Shown: in pieces, positions 12,444-24,108 of the stretch
Numbering within the stretch: the first letter of the stretch is position 1
Layout of the letters: every line of letters starts with the position of its first letter
Source of the DNA: Ascochyta rabiei
Taxonomy: Eukaryota; Ascomycota; Dothideomycetes; Pleosporales; Didymellaceae
Reading direction: 5' to 3'
DNA length: 64,000 bases
Assembly (NCBI RefSeq): GCF_004011695.2
Contig: NC_082406.1
Coordinates: forward strand, 1-64,000
Notes under the pieces: generated by a model
Told to the model about the DNA's origin: nothing
The model's database searches: none
The model's input: only the letters and a program-made list of their open reading frames with translations
Position numbers and translations under genes: made by a program

Positions 12444-15400
12444 AACCCTAACCCTCTTCCTACACTAAAACCCTAACACTTACTCTTACACTTTCTCTTA
12501 CACTTTCTCTTCTTTACCCCTACTTTCTTTCTTCCTTCTTCTAACCCCTACTCTTACACCCTCTCCTACTTCTAAACCCTCCCTCTTCCTTACCTTTACT
12601 TACACTTACTACTCCTTTCACCCTCATCTCTACTCTTTCTCTTTACCTCTACTCTTCTCTTCTTTCTCTTCTTTTCTCTTACCCTACTCTCTTTCCATAC
12701 ACTAAAACCCTAAACCTTACTCTTACTTACACTCTCTTCTACTTTCACTTTAACCTCTTTTTTCTTACTCTTTCTCAACTCCTTCTTCTTAACTCTTTTT
12801 CTCTATCTTTTTCTTATCTCTTTTCTTTTTTACTCTTAACACTTACCTTCTTCTACCTACCTCTTTTTAACTCCTTACTCTCTTCTTCATCTTACACTTA
12901 CCTTCTTTTTCCTTCTTTATAACTCTAAAACCTCCTTTCTTCTTTTTTTCTTTTCCTACTCTTTCCACTTACTTCTCTCTACTAATCTCTTTTCTAACAC
13001 TAAAACCCTAACCCTTTTCTCTACTACTACTACTTCTACCTCTACTCCCTTTTCCCTTTTCTTTTCTTTTCCTCTACTCTTTTCTATTCTTTCTTCTACT
13101 TTTCCTTTTATCCTTACTTCTCTTTCTACTACTACTTTTACTCTTACTTTCTTTTCTTACTTTCTTCACACTTTACTTTACTTTTCTTCCCTCTCTTCTA
13201 TTTTCACCTCCTTCTCTTCTACCCTTTTTTTCCCAACCCTTAAACTCCTCTAACTCTTCTTTCTAACTTAACCCTACCCCTTACCCTTACACTCTTCTTC
13301 TTTAACTCTCTTACTCTCTTTCTCCCTCACCCCTACATTTTCTCCCTCTTTTTCACCTTCACTTCTACTCTCTTCTTCTTAATTCTTCTTCTTAACTCTC
13401 CTTATCTTTCTACTTTTTTACTCCTAACACTTACTTCCTTCTACTTACTTTTTTTTCACCTCTTACTTTCTTCTTTAACCTACACTCACCTTCTCCTTCT
13501 TTTTCTAAAACTTTACTACAAAACTCTCTTTCTTCTTTTTTCCTTTTCTCACCTTTCTTTTCCTCAACCTTTACCTACTCTTCCTACACTAAAACCCTAA
13601 CACTTTTCCTACACTAAAACCCTAACCCTTTTACAATCTAAACTCCTTCTCTACTACTACCTCTTCTACTACTTCTACTACTTCTTTTCTCTTTTTACTT
13701 ATTACCTCTACTTTCTTCTCCTTTTTCCTACTTTCTTAACTCTTAAACACTACTTTTTCTTTAACTTATTCTACTTCTTCCTTCTCTTTCTTCTACTCTT
13801 TTCTACCACTTACTACATCTTTCTCTTTTCTTCTACTTTTACTTAAAACCCCAACCCTCTTCCTACACTAAAACCCTCATACTTACTCTTACACTCTTCT
13901 TTATTCTTACATTAAAACCCTTACACTTTCTCTTCCTTATCCCTACTTTCTTCCTTCTTCTAATCTTTACTCTCTACTTCTCTCCTTAACTCTTCCTCTT
14001 ACACTCTACCCTCTCTTACTCTTACCTTTACTTACACTTACTTCTACTTTCACTCTCTTCTCTACTCTCTCTCTTCTACCTCTACTCTTCTCTTACTCTA
14101 AAACTCTACCCCTTACTTTTACTTATACTCTTACCTTTACCTCTTCTCTTCCTTTATACTCTTCTACTTTCACCCTAACCTCTCTTCTTACATTCTTCTA
14201 TACCCTTTCTCTTACTTTTACCTTCTTCCTTTTTTACTTACATTCTTATCCCTTTACAACCTTTAAAACTTTCCTTCTACTACTTCTTCCTTTTTTCTAC
14301 TTTTTCTCTCTTCTTACCTTCTTTCTCATCTCTACCCTCCTTCTCTTCTTCTTCTAAACTCTTCTCTTTTTCTTTCTTCTTTTTACTACTTTCCAATTCT
14401 TACCTCTTTTCTAATCTTTCTTAAAACCCTAACACTTTCTTTCTTCTAAAACCTTACCTTAACCTTTTACTCTACACTTCTTTCTTAACTTTTACTTCTC
14501 TTAACTTTTCTTACTCCTCTACCTTCCTCTACGCTTTCTTCTCTACCTTCTATACTTTCTTCTCGTAACATATCTCTTCTTCTTTTCTACTTTCTACTTT
14601 TCGTACTTTTCTTTCTTTCTTTTTATCCTACTTTTTTTATCCTACTTTTTTTATTCTACCTTTTCTTTACCCCTTAACTTTTCTTTACTACTTTCCTTTC
14701 TATACACCTTAACTTCCTCCTACACAACTATTTCTTTCTAACTTTACTCCTTCTTCTTCTTCTTCTTCTTTCTTTATCCTAAAATCTTCACTTACTTTAC
14801 ACTTTACTTCTTTCTTTTTTCTCTTTTAAACTCTACATCTTTCCCTACACTAAAACCTTAACTATTACTTTTACTTTCTTATCTACCTTTTCTCTTACCT
14901 TTATTTTTTACCCTCTTATCTTTTCTTTTTTCTTTTTACTCTTTCCTCTCTCATCTTCTTCCTCTTCTCTTTTCCTTCTTTCCTTCTTACTCTCTTCTAC
15001 CTTTTTTCTTTTTTTCCTTGAATCCTTTCTCAACACTTTAAACACTTATTTCCTATCTCTTACCTCTTTTAACACCTCTTACTACTTTCTACCCCTCTAT
15101 TATTGCTCTAATCTTCTTTAAAACTCTTACTTCCTCTTTTTTCCTCTTTAAATTTTTCTTTCTCTTACTACTTCTATTTTTACTCTTCTCTCTTCTAAAC
15201 TCTAACCTCTTTTCTCTTATTCTTTTTCTATTTCCCCTTCTCCTTTACTTTTCTTAACTTTCTTACTTTTCTACCTTTATTTTAACCTAACTACTTTACT
15301 ACCTTCTCTACTTCTCTTTTCTCCAACATTTTAACTCTCTCTCTTCTCCTTTAACTTCTTCTACCTACTAAACTATTTCTATATTTCACTTTCTTCTTCC

Positions 15401-15990
15401 TTCTTTTTATCTCTCTTCTTACACTACCTACTTCTTTTCTCTTAAACCCCTTCTATTCTTTCTATATTAACACCCTAACTCTCTTCTAACTCTAAAACCC
15501 TAACCCTCTTCTTACTCTAAAACCCTAACCCTTACACTTATCCTCTTCTTCTCCCTCACCCTACTCTTTTCCATACTCTACTTTTTTCTTCACCTTACTC
15601 TTCTCTTTATCCTACTCTCTCCTACTTCTTCTTCTCTTACCTTTTTCTTCTCTTACCTTTTTCTTCCCTTACCTTTTTCTTCCCTTACCTTTTTCTTCCC
15701 TCTACTCTTCTACTCTTAACACCTATTCTCTAATCCTTACTACTTTCCTCTATCCTTTCTACTTACCTTATCCTTTTCTTTCTCTATTCTACTACTCTTA
15801 ACCCTTCTCTATTCTTTAACAATTTTTCTATAAACTATTACTCTTTCTTTTACTATTTACCTTCGTCTCTCTTTTCTAATACTTTAAATTTTACTCTTCT
15901 ACTTTTTTTTCAAACTCTTACTCTCTTCTCACATTAAAACCCTAACTAATACCATTACTTTCTTATCTCTTAATTTTCTTTTATACTATT
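12444..15990 (+). repeat. Internal copy of the G-free subtelomeric tract
   Basis: Bases 12,444 to about 14,030 are nearly identical to about 100-1,730, allowing small indels. I see no G from 12,444 to 14,532. A few scattered Gs appear after that (about 14,533, 14,573, 15,020, 15,105). The later part (14,200-15,990) is of the same style but only partly alignable to 1,800-3,700. There is no coding potential. It marks the start of the second subtelomeric unit. Confidence 0.88.
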
Positions 15991-17600
15991 TTTTTATTAT
16001 TTCTATCTTCTCCTACTTATAAACAACTTTTAACTCTATTCCTTTGTACTTAACTACTACTATGCTTTTTTTCTTCTTTGTTTTCTTTTTCCTTACTACT
16101 ATTACTACGCCACTGTCTTTTTCTCTCTCTTCTGTTCCGCTCCGCGGTCTCAACCACCTCCCTCCCTCACTCTCAACCGCTCCGCTCTGGGGGCATATCC
16201 ACGGGCCCCCCGCCCACCCCTCTTTCTCCCTCACCCTCTTTCTCCCTCACCCTCTTTCTCCCTCACCCTCTTTCTCCCTCAATCTCCTCGACCACCCTCT
16301 TCTCCTCAACCACCCTCTTCTCCTCAACTCCTATCTCCTTTCTCCTTCTTTTACTTTCAACTCGACACTTACTTTTTCCTATCATCAACTTTCCCTTCCC
16401 TCCTCACTGCTCTCTTGTAACACCTGACGGGCCCACCACCTACCCCTCTCTTGCGCGTCACGGCCTTTTTGGTTTGCAGGCGCGTCTCTCTAACGCTCAA
16501 TATGCCCTGTGCACTCTCGGACAGGTTTCCGTCATACCCTCTACCGGTTGCCAGCCTGCAAATGCGGGTAACTCTAACCCTAACCTCAACCTGTGTCTGG
16601 TCCCAAACCTAACTTTACTTATCCGACGTCTTTGTTACGCTTACTCTCTTGTGACGCCTTACGGGCCCCCCATTGGTTCTTCTCCCCTAAACGCTGTCTC
16701 AATCATTCCCACAGTTTGATGCTGTGCTCTTCTGCTTTTGACAACTGATCTGCTTGCTCTGTTAACCTTCTCGCGGGTTACGGGGCCTTTTACGGGCTGT
16801 TTGCTGTCGTCTCTTACTGGTCACAGGTCCTGCTCCTTAACTGCCCGCTTTCCCTCCCTCTCCACCCTTTCGCCTTTCTCCAACGGTCTTCACCACGCTT
16901 CCGTTGACGCTTGCTGCACTCTCGGACGGGTATCTGCTACACCCCTCTTACGCGTCACTAACGCACCGGTTACGGGGGCTGCTTCACGGGTTGCGGACCT
17001 CTCTATAGGCTCGGGGGCACCTCTACGGGTGGTACGCCTTACTATCGGCCTCTTCTTCTTCTGTGCTATTGCCGACCACTGCGCTCGGCGTCCTTGTAAC
17101 ACATTATCACGGCTTACCTCTCTACCGCTTTGCTATGTTAACCTCTTGATGATACCTCATCACGGCTGTGTCGCCTACCTCTTCTCCTTTCTCAACCGCT
17201 GCGCTTATTGTGCATTCCCACGGACCCTCTACCTACCCCTCTTCTCTCTCTTACGCTTATATTACGGGTCTCTTTACGGGTTGCAGCTGTTCTCTACCTG
17301 TTGCGTGTCTTTCTACGGGCCTCTGTTCCTTTGTCTGCTTGCCCCAAATACCGGTAACCCTAACCATACTCTGACTTGCGTACCAGCCCGAACCCAACTC
17401 TAATATTTTATTTTATTTCTGCCTCAACGTTAACCTGCTTACTGCTATCTTACAGCTAAATGTCTGTTCTGTCTTCCCCTCCGCACGTTTGCACTGTTTG
17501 TGTTACTGTTTATTGATTTTGACTTCCTCGATTTTTGCGTGATGCTCTTGCATGCGAGTCAGCCGAGCATCTCCGAAAATGCGCAACCTTAATTCAGCCT
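15991..17600. repeat. Transition zone of unit 2, non-coding
   Basis: This is C/T-rich sequence with more CpG, absent from unit 1 at this position. It contains four copies of a 15-bp CCTCTTTCTCCCTCA repeat (about 16,222-16,280) and two of a 19-bp ACCACCCTCTTCTCCTCAA repeat (about 16,300). Degenerate GTAACACCTGACGGGCCCACC-like blocks lie near 16,415, 16,655, 17,095 and 17,150. Long open frames up to 221 codons are low-complexity Ser/Pro/Leu translations without domains, so I do not call genes. Confidence 0.65.
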
Positions 17601-18660
17601 CAACGCTAACCCGATTCTATCTCTGCTACCTGCGCGCTGTTATACTGCTGCATAAACAACACTTCTCTAATTGCTACTACTATTACGTTGCTGAAAAAAA
17701 ATCCGCTATTAACCCGCTCTCTGTACCGCTTATCTATCTTTATAACTGCCCCTTCACTCTTGTGTGACACTCGACGAGCCTACCGCCCACTCACTTTCTC
17801 TTCTTCACCCTGCTCCTCCTTCACTCTCAATCGCTCCGCTCCGGGGGCACATCCACGGGCCCCACGCCCACCCCTCTACTCCCCCTCTCCCGTGATATCT
17901 TATCACGGCCCCACCCACCTCCCCTCTTTCTCCTTCACCCTCTACCGCCCCGCTCGACTGCTTTGTGACACCTGACAGGCCCACCGCCCACCCTTCTCTC
18001 ACGCACTACAACATCTACAGGTTCAGGAATGCCTTTCTGGCTGCGGCACCACAATCGGTTTTGCCAAACTTCCCCTAACTACTGCTCTATCTTGTGACAA
18101 CACTCTCTAAACCCCCAAAACACCTTTTTACATGTTGTCCCCATCCCAATTAATCTGCCTGAACCCCCTGATGACCTTTTTAAATGCCTCCTCTTCTCTG
18201 TATCTTTCTTTTCCCAAATTCTTGTTGTCTTGATCCTGCGCTTTCTTTTTAATACAAACGGGTGCTTTAGGTCAGGGACTCACTTAGTTTCGGGTGCTCT
18301 GCCTAGATCATGGGCTCTTCTTGGATTGCGTGCTCTTTCTGGGCTGTTGGCTTTTCTTAAATAATCGGCTCTTACTAATTTGGGGGTCACTAATGTGGAC
18401 TTCCTTGATTGGGCGGGGGGACCACTTTTGGACCACTTGGGTTGGTGGTCTACTTTCGGACCACCTAGGGTGGATACCACTTTTGGACCACTTAGGGTGG
18501 CGCACTACTTCGCGCACTACTTGGGGAACCACTTAGGGTGGCGTATTGCTTAGCGCACTAATTGTGGCCTACTTGGGGAACCACTTGGGGAACCACTTGG
18601 GATACCGCTTGGGCTTAGGGGGGCCACCACAATTGGATGATATGATTGGATTCCCTAAAC
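17600..18660. repeat. Second copy of the 3,690-4,900 transition zone
   Basis: Starting at TATCTCTGCTACCTGCGCGC (17,617; TATCTCTGCTACTTGCGCGC at 3,697) the sequence follows unit 1 closely through the hairpin repeats. It then continues into the CCACTTGGGGAACC-type G-rich repeats at 18,370-18,620. The 18-bp minisatellite expansion of unit 1 is absent. The copy supports a large segmental duplication of the subtelomeric unit. Confidence 0.85.
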
Positions 18661-18744
18661 TCTCCTACACTACTCTTCTATCTCGCAACAATATGCTGCA
18701 AACGCCCAAAATACCCAACACATCTTGTTGCTTTCAATTCCGCC

Positions 18745-21700
18745 CTACCGCTTCTTCTTCCCAAACCACTTAACAATCCGCTTAAATGCCTCCCCCTGCT
18801 CTTCCTGCTCCTGCCATCGTACTCCCTCCTCTACCATCCGCTCTTGCGCCTATTCCGTGAAACTATCTGACCACCTGGCCCAAATCGACGCAATCGACGC
18901 GATTAACACGCCACAGTACTAACAACTTCCGCCGACTTTCCTTATCCATCCGCCATCCGCTCAGCTCTCATACCTTTCGCATATCGCCTGCAGGATACTA
19001 CACTTAAAACAACACAAAAACCTCTCCTACTGAATGGAACTCGTAATAATTGTTACTCCTTTGCGAATCTCCTCTGCGTCTGTTGCTGTGTAATCCGCCA
19101 TCCTATAACCTTCACACCCTTCTCCCCACACCCTGCATCGCTGGCATCCCTCCTTCCACTCGTCCAACACCTCTTCTAATCCTTAGATCTCTGCCAAACC
19201 CTTGGTCTGTAACTCCATCTCTCTTTGCGCCGCCAACCTTCGTGCTCTTCCCTCCTGATCAAACGCTAGCCTTTCTTCCTCACCCCCAATCCCTCCTGCC
19301 TCTTGCCCGTCGTCTTCGTCTTCTCTCCTGTTTTCGTCTTCTCTTGCACGCTCTGCCTCTCTCCCGGTCTCACACCCAACACACCCGCTACATTTCTCTT
19401 CGTCGACTTCGCAACCTACTCTGTCTATTCTCCCATCTATCTCCCTATCCAACACAACTCTTATACATCTGTTAGTTGTGATAAACTCCCACATCTCTTT
19501 ATCTACCCTACCCCAACTTCCTTCTTGCATGCTGCCATCTCAACGGTACCTCTCCCCTCTTACAATAATCGCTTCACTCTTCTGCCCATCTCGTCCTGCT
19601 CGCCCGCTTTCTTGCGCATAATCCCGCAACTTTCTGACAATCCTAATGTGGATCACTACTTAGATAGTGGGCGCATCTACCCCTAAACCCAACGCATTGG
19701 TTGCTGTGAAAACTTGCTGTCGTCCCTCTGTCAACTGGCGCACCAACTCTGCCTTCTCGCCTCTGCTCCCTACCTGCCGGTGGTAACAAACACAACCCAG
19801 CAACCTAGCCAATCGAACCGTCTTAGCCACCGTGTCGCAGTACACAATGATCTGGCCGGGCATCAGGTACTGCCGCTTCTTCTCCTCCACCAACTGTACC
19901 AACACCTTGTCTTTGTCTTCCTCCTTCTGATCGTACCGCTGTATCTGGTACTTAACGTTCTTCCGGGTCGTCGGACCCCGGAACCACTGGCATTGCTCCT
20001 TGGCTGGCAACCCTATTAATGCAATAAACTCGCCCTTGTCTCTCGGCCGCATGGTTGCTGTTAAGTACACCAGCTGTGTCTCTGCCTTTACTAAGTCCTG
20101 CAACGCCAACATCTGCGTCCTCTATCTGCTTGTCAAATCCAACACAACGTGACATTCATTAACAACGATTCGGTCCAACCGCCCTATGGCTCGTTGCCGG
20201 TTAATGAAACCCCCAAAACTCTCGCTGACCGCCGATTCGGGCGTGACCAACACTACTGACGCCTATTCCTGCGGTTTCTAACTGTCCCACTCTACACACT
20301 CGATTCCGGCTTAAACGCACCTGTCTTTCAAGTTGCCGCGCAACAAAACCAGTGGCACAACAACGACCGTAACGCTGGTGGAACACGACGCCAGCAACAT
20401 AAACGCCATGCTCTTGCCTGCTCCTGTGCCTATAACTACAACGATCAGACTCTTCTGGTGCATAATGGCTTCGATGGCCGGCCGTTGCACGCTCCTGAAC
20501 CTGGCCCCCTTCCGCACCAAATCTTCCAACTGACACTGGATGTCTACCGTACGCATCTTCCTCTAACGCCAAAATTCTTCCTTAATTGCCTCTTTCCTGA
20601 CCTCCGCTGCTCGCGTTCCTTTCTTAGGCTGCTTCTCCAACGCCGACTTAAATAACAAAAACCAATGCCATTCTATGCTCACTCGCCGCAATGCCACTCG
20701 CTAGGCCTCGGTACTGAACGGCGACTTGGTGATGGGTCTCCCGTAAACTGTGCCGCCAATCTTGGAGCTGTGCCCTGTCTGTATGTCGAACGCCTCGTCC
20801 TCTTCGTCCTCATCTTTATCACCCTCCACGACCGCCTTAATTACCACTTTGTTGTTAATGTATCTTTAATATATTGCCTTAGTGCTATGTCTCTACAACA
20901 TAATGTTTAATTTTACGCCTAACCACCGTATCAATACGCGCTAGATCGCCTGCCGAACCCGGTTGGTATCCCATTGCTCGGGTCCACGCAACGACGGTCC
21001 CTCCTCTTCTTCGTCGTCTTCGTCCGCGCCCTGTCGCCAACCATCCCTCCTACCCTCACCCTCGTCGCTCTCCCGTGCTCTTTTTCCACGTTGCGGCCGT
21101 GCCTACGGCTCCTCCTTCCTTGGCTCCCATATGAATGGGCTGGCTTCCTTAGCTGCCCCTCTCCCAACAGCACCCTCTAGCTTCCTCCAAAACAGCATAA
21201 CCATCCACAAATAATAAAACAACAATTTGCCTACCTTACGCGGTAAATAACAGTAGATGATCTTGGCCTTTGTGCTAGCCCTGATGCCTTTGTGGTACAT
21301 GGTCACATACACCATCAACCCGTCCTTAATAAACACACCACAGCTCTCGCCATTCGGACTGTTCATGTGCTGGACCGTTACCACTTCCGTTCCGCGTGCT
21401 GGCTGCCCCCCGGTCATGTGCACTAAGACTAACAAATGCTCTTAGAACGCTTGTATGGCCTTCTTGTATTTTCTTACTGCCTGCGCTCTCTACACTACCC
21501 TGCGTCCTTCGGGTACGGATGGATTGGTGGCTTAAACGTCTACAAATGCCTCTTGTAACCTCTTCTTGTGGATCACGCGATGAGCCAACTAATTCTTCCT
21601 GTCAACGCCTCTGAACGTGTTGCGCTTGTCCTGGAAAAAATTCCACCCAACCTTCATCTCGGCTGGGTTGTCGACGATGCTGTCCCAATCAATGGCTGGC

Positions 21701-23568
21701 AACGGCGTGGCCCCTTCCGCTAACCGACCATCCTTGTTAATGTCTAGCAACATCAACTGCTTTTGCAATTCGAACCGTGTCGTCTCTACCAACCTGTAGA
21801 TTATTAACTGCAAACTGGGCATTGTAAACCAAATGTGGCCGTACAACAATGTGTCCCTAACCTACTTAATTACGCCGTCCACGTTGGTGTTGAACCGAAT
21901 CTTCATGCCATACGTCCTCAATCGCAACAGCCAATCCATCAGGCTGGGTGTGCCGCTGTAGCTAGTCAGCGTCATGAAACGATTGGCGCTCTCCTGAACC
22001 AAATCAAAATGGCTTACAGCCAACTCTTCGGCGTCCTGCTGGGCGAATCCCTCCTTCTCCATCAGCTCGGCCACGCAGTCTTGACGCGTCTTCACCGCCA
22101 TGTACAACACCAACATCCTTACAACAGTAACAACGGCGGAAATTATGGGCGTGTATGCCAACGCGTCCTTCCACCCACAATCGCTGTCTATCCCCATGAC
22201 TGCTGTAGCGCTGACGAACGCACTCTTGTACTCGTTGTCCTTTAAATGATAGTCTAACAACAACAGCAAAAGCCCCAACACATGACCCTCCAACAATGCC
22301 TCCTCCTCTTCGTCCATTTCCTCTTCACTCTCCGAGTTGTTGTCTCCGCCTTTGATCGGTTGGCGCTCGCTTTCGGCTTCAGCTTCCGCTTCTTCCTCGT
22401 CCTCACCTACGACTTGCTTGATCTTCCACAGCCACAAGATCTGGCTCGCTGTCAATCGATACGGCGGCCTCTGTCCCTAAACTCCCTTTAATTTACCCTC
22501 CCTGTTCTCTCCCTCACCCCTATCCTCTCCCTCACCCCTATCCTCTTCCTTATTCGCCTCTGTTTCCTGTGCTTCAACAGTCTCTAACTCATGGGTCCGC
22601 CAAATGTAACAGATGAAGGACAACCACTAACTGGCATACTTGGTCATTGTTTTGCCTGTCTGGCGTGCATTGAACGGCTTCTTGTTGGTCTCGCTTCCTA
22701 TCTCGCGGCGGTTGACATAGTTCATTGCTGGGAAACCAACAATGCTCGGACGTGACGCCTGCTGGGCCTTCCAAATCACCATCTTTACTGCCTAACAAAC
22801 TTTGCTTAACGCCTTCTTATTCCTCTTGGGTTTTTAGGTTAACTCTAGCAACCATTCGCAGTCTAAGCTGCCCAAATAACGGGCCTAACTAGTCCAGTTC
22901 AGCCATGCGTGTGTGACATGCCGGTTGTGGTCTGGGTCGATCCGGGCGTTGGCGTTCTTGTCGACCTCGTCTAGCACGGCGGTGGTCTCTTGGAACACTG
23001 CCTCTAACTGCCGCTGGATGATCACGCTTTCCCCTCCTGTGTCCTCTCTGTCCTGGCGTCTGACTTTAAACAAACGCCCTAACTGTCCTGCGTGCGTAAA
23101 CTTTTGGCAATATACGCCCTCTACCCACATACAGTTAGTCTCTCTGCGCGACCCTTTAGACGTCCGCCCTCTCTTCTGTAGGTTTGTCTAGCTGTGTTTG
23201 TTACGGCAATATAGCTGCATGTCTTGCACAGTCCAGCAGATGTAGCCGCATACTGTTGTATCGTTCTCCTTTGCTTCGCACTTGAAACCGTCTTGCCATA
23301 TCCTTAAATGGGGAATGGGATCGGATCCTGGCTCTGGATACACGACTTCGTCCTCGTTTTCTGCCAAGTCGTTCATTGCCCACACAGCCTGGGCAATGTC
23401 TGTTCGTGTGCTTACGGTTACATACGCATGCTTGCTGTTCAAGTGGGTAGCTACATAGGCCTTAACAACGCCTATGCCGCATTCTTTGCAAACAACAATG
23501 CGGCAGCTAGGGATATGCACGAATATGGTGTTGAATTGATCCATTGTGCTTTGCGGTTGCAAGTGCAT
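18745..23568 (-). pseudogene. Helicase copy 2: one reading frame, nonsense codons only
   Basis: From the ATG at 23,568 to the terminal TAG at 18,745 a single frame of 1,608 codons can be followed without a shift. I count roughly two dozen in-frame stops. An internal ATG near 23,541 aligns better with copy 1. Domains in order: OrsD finger VVCKECGIGVV...THLNSKH; a second finger with its first Cys region intact; a recombinase-like GGQPARGTEV...YHKG (about 21,390-21,290); Walker A GTGAGKS (about 20,435); Walker B as NECH (about 20,165) in place of DECH; SGRAGRDG (about 19,575); and C-terminal Cys pairs. Stops often stand for Trp or Gln. The absence of frameshifts across 4.8 kb points to point mutation of the RIP kind rather than general decay. 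The gene forms a divergent pair with the partner at 24,109. Confidence 0.9.
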
Positions 23569-24108
23569 CTTCTGATTTCCAGTTGGGCTCTATTTACTAT
23601 CTAAACTTGTGTCTTCCCCTCTCCTTACCAACCTCTTTAATTTCATATCCCTCTGTTGTATCACCATTCTATATTTGGCCGATATCCCTATGTTCTTTGA
23701 TTGGATGGGTGGATGCTATGTAGTCTGCGCAATGACGATCAAACCTCTGCACGGTTCTGCCTCACCAAAACTACGCGGACAACGTTGCACAGTGTTTCTG
23801 TGCAAGTGCAACTTAAAACACTATATCTGAATTTCTAAAATCTTACCTAAAAAAGATTATTACTGTTCACCCTCTTGAAGTTAGGTGGCTGGTTGGTGTG
23901 GTGTGGTGTGGTGATGCGCTGGGCGCGGACCGACTTTCGGCGGCATTTTGTACGAAAGTTCAGCGGCCACCACCCTTGACCGTTCCACCACTACACCGGC
24001 TACTACCCTATACATTGATCAATTACCTCTTACATTAGTTATCTACCTTCTTAGTTAGTTACCTACCTTCTAAATTAGTTACCTGCCTTCTAAATTATTA
24101 CCTACCTT
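23569..24108. promoter_or_regulatory. Divergent intergenic region of pair 2
   Basis: This 540-bp gap separates the two start codons. It includes a segment (about 23,724-23,884, with CCTCACCAAAACTACGC and ACAACGTTGCACAGTGTTTC) repeated downstream of the partner gene at about 25,932-26,205. It also has the GCGCGGACCGACTTTCGG block shared with pair 1. Near the partner start, short TTAGTTACCTACCTTCTAAA-like repeats occur (24,000-24,108). The promoter function is inferred. Confidence 0.5.
23724..23884. repeat. Direct repeat, left copy (flanks the intact partner gene)
   Basis: Matching words in order are TCAAACCTCTGC, CCTCACCAAAACTACGC, ACAACGTTGCACAGTGTTTC and ATTACTGTTCACC. The right copy is at about 25,932-26,205, where the last word lies farther away because of extra sequence. 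Confidence 0.75.

Noticed and set aside
16044..17403. Frames of 127, 213 and 221 codons
   Set aside because: CT-rich composition keeps frames open. The translations contain no recognisable domain, and the zone is a degenerate repeat region.
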